The position numbers and the translations under genes are program-made. From Gallionellaceae bacterium (GTDB lineage Bacteria > Pseudomonadota > Gammaproteobacteria > Burkholderiales > Gallionellaceae), in the NCBI GenBank assembly GCA_030690855.1, contig JAUYFR010000272.1:1-5142 (forward strand): a stretch of DNA of 5,142 nucleotides. The letters run 5' to 3'. Positions 1 through 5,112 of the stretch are shown piece by piece; position 1 is the first letter of the stretch; every line of letters begins with the position of its first letter. Under the pieces are notes generated by a model. It was not told the origin of the DNA and ran no database searches. It saw nothing but the letters and a program-made list of their open reading frames with translations.

Positions 1-7
1 CTCTCCG

Positions 8-37
8 AAAAAAACGCCACACCGAACCGATGTGGCG
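8..37 (-). terminator. Rho-independent terminator of the TonB-dependent receptor gene
   Basis: Read on the minus strand, the stem CGCCACA (complement of 31-37) and TGTGGCG (complement of 15-21) pair perfectly over 7 bp around a 9-nt centre that can itself extend the stem. Seven T residues follow directly (complement of 8-14). It lies about 75 nt beyond the receptor stop codon and points the right way to end that transcript. There is no matching T-run on the plus strand, so it appears one-directional. Confidence 0.9.
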
Positions 38-111
38 CTACATTTTAGCTTAAGGATACCGCTAATAATTCAAATTCCGTCATTGATGAAGCAACTAGCC
101 AAACCACCTCT

Positions 112-2409
112 TTAGAACTTGTAATTGAGGCCCGTGTAAAGCGAACGCCCCATTCCCGGAACAGCCGTACCCCACTGCGGATAGTTCGGCACTGTCGGAT
201 TCATCGACATGGTTGTGCCTTGGCCCGTATAAGCGCCGCCCGTTGGCAGGTAATAAAACTTATCAAACACGTTCTCTACGCCAAAATCCACACGCAACTG
301 TTTCCACGCATAACTTCCGCGCAAATGAACCAAGTTATAGGCCGGCGTTTTAATTTCATTGCGCATGTCCGACACGTTGTTTTTGGCTTGCACCATCACC
401 AGCTCCGCACTATTGTCCCAACCTTCCGCTTTTTGCGTCAGCGCAACTTTGCCGTTGAGCGGCATGATGTTGTACAGATCATCGCCTGTTGTTTCATTCT
501 TGCCATTGGTGTAATTAATCAAGCCCTTTACGCCCCAACCGCTTTCAGTCAACGCTTTCTGGCCTGATAGATCGATTCCGTAAATACGTGCTGATTGATT
601 GACATATTTCAAGACACTGAAGCTGTTAGTCGCCTGCGTTGTTGCCGCCAAATTAGTCGCTGCATTCCACTGCACTGCATCAATATAATCAGCCACTTGC
701 GTGAAGTATGGCGTCGCCTTAAATTCCCATTCACGATCTGCCGCATGCCAATCAAACGTGGCGGAGAGCGTGTTGGCTTTTTCTGATCTCAAGTTGACAT
801 CGCCGATATAGCCATTGCCGTCACCGACAAAGTTATTCATCACCGCAGCCATCGACCAAGTGGACCATGTATAGCGCTCATACACGTTCGGCGAACGGGT
901 TTTATGTGCTACGCCAAATTCAATGTCGCTAGTTGGGCTGGCGGTGTAGCGTGCCAGTGCCGTCATATCCAAATTGCTATCTGTTTTCTTACGGTCAAGC
1001 GCATTGAAGGCGTTGCCATCGCGCATCTGATAATTAATCATCGGCGCCATACCATTGGTGGCGGGGTTATAGCCGCGCACATCCCCTGCGTTCATTGCCA
1101 CCTGCTCGTAGCGCAGGCCGAGCAGGGTCATCCACTGTGTGTCTTTGCCAGATTCCCACTCGCCAAATAGCGCAGTGCGATCACGCTTGCCCTCATTGAT
1201 ATTCCAAAAGATACCGGGCGACATGCTTGCACCTGAAGGTGTCCACCAATCGTTAAGTCGGTATTGCTGCACCTCACCGCCCACACGCAACAAGTCTTGC
1301 TGCGAAAGCTTGATGTCCGCCTTAATAACGGTTCCTGTCGTTTTGCCTTCGGTGTACATGGGCATACCTGCCGCACAAATCGAACTAATGGGTGAACAGG
1401 GCGTGCCATAGGTCGCTGCTGAGCCACCAGATCCGATTACCACGCCCCCAGTGGTTGAGCCACCGTACCAATAGCGCTTATCTGCACCAAAATCCATAAA
1501 GTGATCGACCTGCTCTTGGTATACCCGCGCATCCAACTTACCCCAATCGAGTTGGCCGAGGTAATGCAAGTTCACACTGGTTTGATCGTTATTGAGCATA
1601 TCCATGCGCTGATTTGGATAGAGCTGATAGGGCATGTTCTGCATACCAAACTTTGCTTCAAACAAATGGTTGGCTTGTTTGTAAGCGAGACCCAAAGTTT
1701 GGTTGGTTGTTTGATAGGCGGTTGAGCCCACTTCGTCACGCGGCAAATTGTGTCCAACGCGGCCAGAGAAGTCATAGCTTTTAAATGCGTCGCCCGCTGT
1801 GTAGTTGCCAGCCTTGCTCGTTGCGCCGCTGTAAGTGATATTAAATTTATCAGTGGCATAAGTAGCGGCCACATTGCCACCCATCGCTTTGTTATTACTG
1901 CGATAAAACGCACCCACTTCACCTTTAGCGAGACTATCTTTCCCCTCAGCGGCAAATTCAGGCGCGAGCGTCTCGGCCACAATGGTGCCACCGATACTGT
2001 CACCACCCACGCTGACGGGTGCGATGCCCGCATACACTTTAAGCGCGCCAATGTTGCTTGGATCAACATAAGAAAGAGGCGGGTTCATGTGGTTAGGGCA
2101 AGAGGAAATTAAATCCATGCCATCTAATTTTGTGCGAATACGGTCATCAGATAAACCATGAATAGAGGGCAAGCTAGACACACCACCGGCGCCATTGACG
2201 CTGACGCCAGGCTGATCTTCCAGCAGTTTTACCGTATCGCTGGTACTGGCACGCTTGCGCGCCACGGTCTTTTTATCGACTGCCGAATCTGAAGTCGACG
2301 AAGCATTCACCACCACTTCATCCATCACTAAATTGGGTTCTGCCGCATAAGCTAATGGGCTCAGCGCGAGGGCAACGGCCACTACGCTGGTTTTTAATTT
2401 GAATGTCAA
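112..2409 (-). CDS. oprC: TonB-dependent outer-membrane copper receptor, OprC/NosA type
   Basis: Predicted 22-strand outer-membrane barrel with an N-terminal plug that takes up copper using TonB/ExbBD energy. Residues 1-22 are a signal peptide (KLK, then a hydrophobic stretch ending AYA-A). A TonB-box-like DEVVVNA lies at 30-36 and the plug at about 50-150 (LLEDQPGVSV, SIHGLSDDRI, GGDSIGGTI). The barrel ends in a terminal Phe (LYTGLNYKF), as outer-membrane barrels do. C104-P-N-H-M108 (CxxxM) in the plug and H303-F-M305 (HxM) in the barrel match the copper ligand pattern known for OprC; the M108-H303 gap is close to that in OprC as I recall it. Methionines cluster at 256-271, 349-351, 454-462 and 734-741. 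C338 and C345 could form a loop disulfide. The length of 765 is slightly above OprC. The start is TTG at 2409: AGGAGA lies 5 nt upstream and the signal peptide begins there; no in-frame ATG fits. The gene is divergent from the regBA-like pair. The family is firm; copper specificity rests on the motif, and the symbol is a family-level assignment. Confidence 0.9.
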   Translation of the reverse strand: MTFKLKTSVVAVALALSPLAYAAEPNLVMDEVVVNASSTSDSAVDKKTVARKRASTSDTVKLLEDQPGVSVNGAGGVSSLPSIHGLSDDRIRTKLDGMDLISSCPNHMNPPLSYVDPSNIGALKVYAGIAPVSVGGDSIGGTIVAETLAPEFAAEGKDSLAKGEVGAFYRSNNKAMGGNVAATYATDKFNITYSGATSKAGNYTAGDAFKSYDFSGRVGHNLPRDEVGSTAYQTTNQTLGLAYKQANHLFEAKFGMQNMPYQLYPNQRMDMLNNDQTSVNLHYLGQLDWGKLDARVYQEQVDHFMDFGADKRYWYGGSTTGGVVIGSGGSAATYGTPCSPISSICAAGMPMYTEGKTTGTVIKADIKLSQQDLLRVGGEVQQYRLNDWWTPSGASMSPGIFWNINEGKRDRTALFGEWESGKDTQWMTLLGLRYEQVAMNAGDVRGYNPATNGMAPMINYQMRDGNAFNALDRKKTDSNLDMTALARYTASPTSDIEFGVAHKTRSPNVYERYTWSTWSMAAVMNNFVGDGNGYIGDVNLRSEKANTLSATFDWHAADREWEFKATPYFTQVADYIDAVQWNAATNLAATTQATNSFSVLKYVNQSARIYGIDLSGQKALTESGWGVKGLINYTNGKNETTGDDLYNIMPLNGKVALTQKAEGWDNSAELVMVQAKNNVSDMRNEIKTPAYNLVHLRGSYAWKQLRVDFGVENVFDKFYYLPTGGAYTGQGTTMSMNPTVPNYPQWGTAVPGMGRSLYTGLNYKF

Positions 2410-2414
2410 AACGC

Positions 2415-2420
2415 TCTCCT
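2415..2420 (-). promoter_or_regulatory. Shine-Dalgarno deciding the TTG start of the copper receptor
   Basis: On the minus strand AGGAGA is followed by 5 nt (GCGTT) and then TTG at 2409. The nearest upstream ATG codons (ATGATG, about 2424-2419 on the minus strand) are out of frame with the receptor, so the ribosome site supports the rare TTG start. Confidence 0.8.
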
Positions 2421-2456
2421 GTCATCATAAAAATGCCAAGTCTGCGGACCGTAAGG

Positions 2457-2481
2457 AAAGATTCTAGGGAGGAGACTCTTT
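2457..2481. repeat. Inverted repeat in the receptor leader, possible operator or RNA hairpin
   Basis: AAAGATTCT (2457-2465) and AGACTCTTT (2473-2481) are inverted copies with 8 of 9 positions paired, separated by a 7-nt purine centre, AGGGAGG. On the receptor (minus) transcript the loop is pyrimidine-rich, and the TCTCCT at 2470-2475 overlaps its edge and is complementary to the receptor Shine-Dalgarno AGGAGA. It could be a protein-binding dyad or a leader hairpin. No known operator was recognised. Confidence 0.4.
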
Positions 2482-2494
2482 AAAAGCGCGGTCA

Positions 2495-2511
2495 GCGACT
2501 TGGCGAGGCGC
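2495..2511. promoter_or_regulatory. Candidate RegA/PrrA binding site 1
   Basis: GCGAC-TTGGCGA-GGCGC fits GCGNC-Nx-GNCGC, the inverted half-site pattern described for the RegA/PrrA family, here with a 7-nt spacer. It overlaps the proposed -35 hexamer of the regB-like gene and lies at the proposed start region of the receptor transcript. A regulator bound here could repress its own operon. The motif match is seen directly; function is inferred from the adjacent regA-like gene. Confidence 0.55.
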
Positions 2512-2527
2512 AATGTAACGATAATAT
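2500..2527 (+). promoter_or_regulatory. Candidate sigma-70 promoter for the regB-regA operon
   Basis: TTGGCG (2500-2505), a 16-nt spacer, then TAATAT (2522-2527). Transcription would begin near 2534, leaving about 60 nt of leader before the ATG at 2594. An alternative -10, TAGAAT at 2581-2586, has no good -35 partner; if used it would give a nearly leaderless mRNA. Confidence 0.45.
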
Positions 2528-2540
2528 TTTTACTTGGGAA
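2512..2540 (-). promoter_or_regulatory. Candidate sigma-70 promoter for the copper receptor
   Basis: On the minus strand TTCCCA (complement of 2535-2540) and TACATT (complement of 2512-2517) are separated by exactly 17 nt. Each hexamer matches consensus at 4 of 6 positions, so it is a weak promoter that could need an activator. It would overlap the regB promoter and leave about 95 nt of leader. It is the best candidate found, not a strong one. Confidence 0.35.
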
Positions 2541-2541
2541 T

Positions 2542-2556
2542 GCGGCATTTTGTCGC
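2542..2556. promoter_or_regulatory. Candidate RegA/PrrA binding site 2
   Basis: GCGGC-ATTTT-GTCGC is a match to GCGNC-N5-GNCGC. It sits immediately upstream of the proposed -35 of the receptor promoter, an activator position, and just downstream of the proposed regB start site, a repressor position. Its centre is about 46 bp from site 1, roughly four to five helical turns, so both could be occupied on similar faces of the DNA. Confidence 0.6.
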
Positions 2557-2593
2557 ACCCCATGCACAGCCTGATGTCGGTAGAATCAACACC

Positions 2594-3916
2594 ATGAACT
2601 CAGCCCTGCTCGCCACTCAAACCGGACACTCTCAATTACAACGCTTAATTTCGCTGCGGAGCATTGCCGTTCTTGCGCAATGCGCCACACTAGCGCTGGT
2701 ACATTATTTTTTGGAAATGGCGCTCCCCTTGCTGCCGATGCTGATTAGCATCGGTGTGCTCGCCACTATTAATTTATTGAGCTGGATTCGTTTACGTGCA
2801 AACCGCCCCGTATCTAATTTGGAATTATTCGCGCAACTCAGCATTGATGTTTTCGCTTTATCAGCGCTGCTCTACTACGCCGGCGGCTCAACCAACCCAT
2901 TTATCTCGCTTTATTTATTACCAATCGTTATTGCCGCCGCCACGCTACCACCACTCCATACTTGGTCAATGGCGGCCCTCACCACCGCTTGCTACACCCT
3001 ATTGATGAAATATTATTTACCGCTATCCAGCGTTCACAGCCTAAGTGGAGAGATGGATATGGCGGAGATATCAATGCACGACCACTCACAGATGCAGCAC
3101 GCCATGCCGCCAAATGATGCGTTCAACATGCATGTCATCGGCATGTGGTTAGGATTCGTCATCAGTGCGGCAGTAGTGGCCTATTTTGTGGTGAAGATGG
3201 CAAGTGCGGTACGAGAGCGGGATGAGAAACTCGCGCGTATCCGCGAACACACTTTACGCAATGAGCGCATCGTTGCACTCGGTATGCAAGCTGCGAGCGC
3301 TGCTCACGAAATGGGCACGCCGCTTTCCACCTTGGCCGTGGTGATTGGTGAATTACAACATGAAGCGGAGACCCTTCCAGAATGGCGCGAGAACCTCGCC
3401 GTCCTAGACAGCCAAGTACGCAACTGCAAACGCATTCTCGATAAATTACTCGCCAATGCACAAGAAGTGACCCCATCCCTGCCGCAATCGCTACGCCAAT
3501 TCATGCTAGAGATTTTGGATGAGTGGCAACTATTACGCCCCACAGTGCACCATCGTTATCACGCTGCTGGCTTAGGTAATGCGCAACTACATATTGATCC
3601 TGCGCTGCGTGCCGCTTTGCTCAACTTACTCAACAATGCTGCCGATGCTTCGCCCGATGAGATTGATATTTTTGTGCGCAATGACGAACAAAATTTCACC
3701 TTAGAGATTCAAGATCACGGGCAAGGCCTAACCCCTGAAGCAGTGATGAACGCTGGGGCGGCTTTCTTTACCACCAAAGAAGAAGGGCGCGGCCTCGGTT
3801 TGTTTTTGGCGAATGCCACCATTGAACAACTAGGCGGCAAGGTCAGGCTATTCAATCGCGAAGAGGGCGGCGCCACCACTGAAATCACGCTCCCTCTGCG
3901 AAGCCCCAAAAAATGA
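2594..3916 (+). CDS. regB: RegB/PrrB/RoxS-type redox-sensing membrane histidine kinase
   Basis: Inner-membrane sensor kinase of 440 residues that would phosphorylate the RegA-like regulator encoded next. Six hydrophobic segments (about 20-40, 45-66, 78-95, 103-118, 121-140, 181-202) precede the kinase core. G97-GSTNP-F103, between helices 3 and 4, is the conserved GGxxNPF quinone-site motif. The H-box is H238-EMGTPL, and C278 (VRNCKRIL) is the redox-box cysteine, 40 residues after the histidine as between H225 and C265 of Rhodobacter RegB. ATP-binding motifs are the N-box NLLNNAAD (344-351), DHGQGL (374-379), FFTTKE (391-396) and GRGLGL (398-403). Residues 148-180, the predicted periplasmic loop between helices 5 and 6, are rich in Met and His. 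I chose ATG at 2594, 16 residues before the first helix; in-frame TTG 2534 and ATG 2540 would add about 20 unfamiliar residues and lack a ribosome site, though the site at 2594 is also weak. The stop overlaps the next start. RoxS is the same family under another name. Confidence 0.92.
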   Translation: MNSALLATQTGHSQLQRLISLRSIAVLAQCATLALVHYFLEMALPLLPMLISIGVLATINLLSWIRLRANRPVSNLELFAQLSIDVFALSALLYYAGGSTNPFISLYLLPIVIAAATLPPLHTWSMAALTTACYTLLMKYYLPLSSVHSLSGEMDMAEISMHDHSQMQHAMPPNDAFNMHVIGMWLGFVISAAVVAYFVVKMASAVRERDEKLARIREHTLRNERIVALGMQAASAAHEMGTPLSTLAVVIGELQHEAETLPEWRENLAVLDSQVRNCKRILDKLLANAQEVTPSLPQSLRQFMLEILDEWQLLRPTVHHRYHAAGLGNAQLHIDPALRAALLNLLNNAADASPDEIDIFVRNDEQNFTLEIQDHGQGLTPEAVMNAGAAFFTTKEEGRGLGLFLANATIEQLGGKVRLFNREEGGATTEITLPLRSPKK

Positions 3917-4464
3917 ATATCCTCAGCGCAGACTCCCCTTCGCTACTGCTCGTTGATGACGATCAAACGTTTTGCACCGTGCTATCACGCGCTTTGGAAA
4001 AGCGTGGTTTTATCGTAACCCTTGCACACAGCGTGGAGCAAGCTTTGCCGTTGGCTAAAGTGAATCCGCCAGAATTTGCAGTGGTCGATTTAAAAATGTC
4101 GGGAGTGTCAGGTTTAGTACTGGTGCAAGCCTTACATGAACTCGATGCCGCCACGCGTATCGTGGTACTCACTGGCTACGCGAGCATCGCTACTGCAGTG
4201 GAAGCAGTGAAGTTAGGTGCGACGCAATATTTAGCCAAACCCGCCAACGCCGACGAGATCGTGGCCGCCTTTGGCCACAGCCCCAGCCCCAACTTGCCGC
4301 TCAACGCGCAGCCCTCGTCCGTTGATCGACTGGAGTGGGAGCACATCCAACGTGTGTTGCAAGAGCAACAAGGCAACATCTCTGCCACCGCACGTTTACT
4401 CAACATGCACCGCCGCACGCTTCAACGCAAATTAGCAAAACGCCCCGCGCCCAGCCCGGCTTAA
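3913..4464 (+). CDS. regA: RegA/PrrA/ActR-type DNA-binding response regulator
   Basis: Cytoplasmic transcription regulator of 183 residues, the usual length for RegA. The receiver domain (about 10-120) has the acidic cluster D15-D16-D17, phospho-acceptor D59 in VVDLKMSG, T87 in VVLTGYAS and K109 in LAKPANADE. A proline-rich linker (about 122-135) leads to a Fis-type helix-turn-helix (about 138-175) with NISATARLLNMHRRTLQRKL, the near-invariant recognition helix of the RegA family. It begins inside the kinase stop codon (ATGA overlap) with no ribosome site of its own, implying translational coupling and matched amounts of kinase and regulator. Family members control respiratory oxidases, nitrogen and carbon metabolism. 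The likely local target is the divergent promoter region carrying two GCGNC-Nx-GNCGC sites. Family identity is very secure; targets are inferred. Confidence 0.95.
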   Translation: MNILSADSPSLLLVDDDQTFCTVLSRALEKRGFIVTLAHSVEQALPLAKVNPPEFAVVDLKMSGVSGLVLVQALHELDAATRIVVLTGYASIATAVEAVKLGATQYLAKPANADEIVAAFGHSPSPNLPLNAQPSSVDRLEWEHIQRVLQEQQGNISATARLLNMHRRTLQRKLAKRPAPSPA

Positions 4465-4509
4465 TTAATATAACTCAATATAAACAATATGTTACTGCAT
4501 TTTTACACT

Positions 4510-4923
4510 TCAGCGCTGTAGGCTCGGCAACGCGTTAATTTCATTAATTGATACCAGCACGCGTCGAGTCGCTTGTGAAAATTCATTTTTCAAAATTTCC
4601 TCTGCCTGCACTACCTCTTTCAGCATTGCCTTGCTCAGTATTACTCCAGCGAAATAGTGAAACTCAGCGTGTGCCAGTTCTAGGTGGCGAAACGCCGACA
4701 GATGACCCAATTGAGCACGCCCAATTGTGCGCAACCAACGCCCCAATTCACAACGATCATATTGCGTCGCCTCTGAAGAGGGCCAGCTATCCATGGCCGT
4801 ACCGCTAATGTGATTCTTCAGCCGCTCTCGCCATTCCATGTGTCGCATCGCCGCCTCGGCAAAATCAATGCCAAATTTTTGGTATGACACCTCAACGGAT
4901 TGTGCAGTTTCGCTCATCAACAT
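4510..4923 (-). CDS. Stand-alone CZB-domain (chemoreceptor zinc-binding) protein
   Basis: Soluble, helical 137-residue protein consisting almost entirely of a CZB domain, which binds zinc through three His and one Cys. Proposed ligands are H28 (HMEW), C58 (DRCELGRWL), H85 and H89 (HAEFH). Their spacing of 30, 27 and 4 residues equals that of H22/C52/H79/H83 in the diguanylate cyclase DgcZ, as I recall it. CZB domains usually sit at the end of chemoreceptors or cyclases and sense zinc or hypochlorous acid through the Zn-Cys pair. Here no output domain is fused, so it must act on a partner or serve as a free sensor. Residues 97-130 form a further helix resembling the CZB C-terminus. ATG at 4923 was chosen because AGAGGA lies 6 nt upstream; GTG 4938 lies upstream of that site, and ATG 4917 is 12 nt from it. 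It converges on the regA-like gene with a 45-nt gap lacking a clear terminator. Confidence 0.85.
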   Translation of the reverse strand: MLMSETAQSVEVSYQKFGIDFAEAAMRHMEWRERLKNHISGTAMDSWPSSEATQYDRCELGRWLRTIGRAQLGHLSAFRHLELAHAEFHYFAGVILSKAMLKEVVQAEEILKNEFSQATRRVLVSINEINALPSLQR

Positions 4924-4929
4924 GGCACT

Positions 4930-4935
4930 TCCTCT
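4930..4935 (-). promoter_or_regulatory. Shine-Dalgarno selecting the CZB gene start
   Basis: AGAGGA on the minus strand is 6 nt before ATG 4923. This rules against the longer frame beginning at GTG 4938, whose first codons would contain this site. Confidence 0.75.
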
Positions 4936-4959
4936 CACTAAAATTACAAGCTGGCAGGC

Positions 4960-4988
4960 TTTATAGAACGATGTCTTGAGCTGAACAA
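4960..4988 (-). promoter_or_regulatory. Candidate sigma-70 promoter for the CZB gene
   Basis: On the minus strand TTGTTC (complement of 4983-4988), a 17-nt spacer, and TATAAA (complement of 4960-4965). Transcription would start near 4953, about 30 nt before the chosen ATG. The -10 is good and the -35 is partial. No flagellar sigma-28 pattern was seen, so the gene is not obviously in a motility regulon. Confidence 0.55.
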
Positions 4989-4999
4989 TATGCCATTCA

Positions 5000-5007
5000 G
5001 ACTAGTC
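5000..5007. repeat. 8-bp palindrome GACTAGTC
   Basis: A perfect palindrome just upstream of the CZB promoter that shares ACTAGT with the arms of the inverted repeat at 5033-5047. It may be a second, shorter copy of the same operator; at 8 bp it could also be chance. Confidence 0.3.
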
Positions 5008-5032
5008 ACTATCTATATACTTTGTGAAACTA

Positions 5033-5047
5033 ACTAGGCCGCCTAGT
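5033..5047. promoter_or_regulatory. Perfect inverted repeat, candidate operator in the divergent region
   Basis: ACTAGG-CCG-CCTAGT has two perfect 6-nt arms around 3 nt. It lies about 33 bp upstream of the -10 of the rightward gene, where an activator would bind, and about 45 bp upstream of the CZB -35. No T-run follows on either strand, so it is not a terminator. The cognate regulator is unknown. Confidence 0.5.
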
Positions 5048-5076
5048 ATGTGAAGTGATTTTTACCGTGACGCACT

Positions 5077-5085
5077 TGTTATAAT
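5077..5085 (+). promoter_or_regulatory. Extended -10 promoter element for the gene starting at 5113
   Basis: TGTTATAAT is a perfect extended -10 (TGn plus TATAAT). The expected -35 region (about 5057-5062) is AT-rich but not TTGACA-like, which fits an extended -10 promoter helped by an activator. The predicted start near 5092 leaves a leader of about 20 nt before the ATG at 5113. Confidence 0.65.
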
Positions 5086-5112
5086 CGGCACTCGAGTTCA
5101 CTGCGAGCCATC

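Noticed and set aside
1572..2069. Long open frame on the minus strand inside the receptor gene, with others at 1128-1427 (minus) and 1750-2112 (plus)
   Set aside because: They lie wholly within the well-supported receptor frame, have low-complexity basic or Cys-rich translations with no recognisable motif, and lack ribosome sites.
2410..2460. CueR-type copper operator upstream of the receptor
   Set aside because: Only short GGAAAG/CTTTCC-like pieces occur, without the long-spacer dyad of MerR-family promoters.
2534..2593. N-terminal extension of the kinase from TTG 2534 or ATG 2540
   Set aside because: There is no ribosome site, it overlaps the candidate regulator site at 2542-2556, and the extra residues are unlike the short pre-helix tail usual in RegB.
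2410..2593. Cobalamin riboswitch or Fur box controlling the TonB-dependent receptor
   Set aside because: No conserved cobalamin-riboswitch core was seen. GATAAT at 2520-2525 is only a fragment of a Fur box without its partner repeats. The CxxxM-HxM ligands favour copper over iron or B12.
4465..4509. Bidirectional terminator between the convergent regA-like and CZB genes
   Set aside because: The gap is AT-rich with direct repeats of CAATAT, but no GC stem followed by a T-run was found on either strand; the small CAGCGCTG palindrome at 4511-4518 is too short.
5077..5090. Zur box at TGTTATAAT near the CZB gene
   Set aside because: It resembles one half-site, but the inverted second half (ATAACA) is missing; an extended -10 element explains it better.
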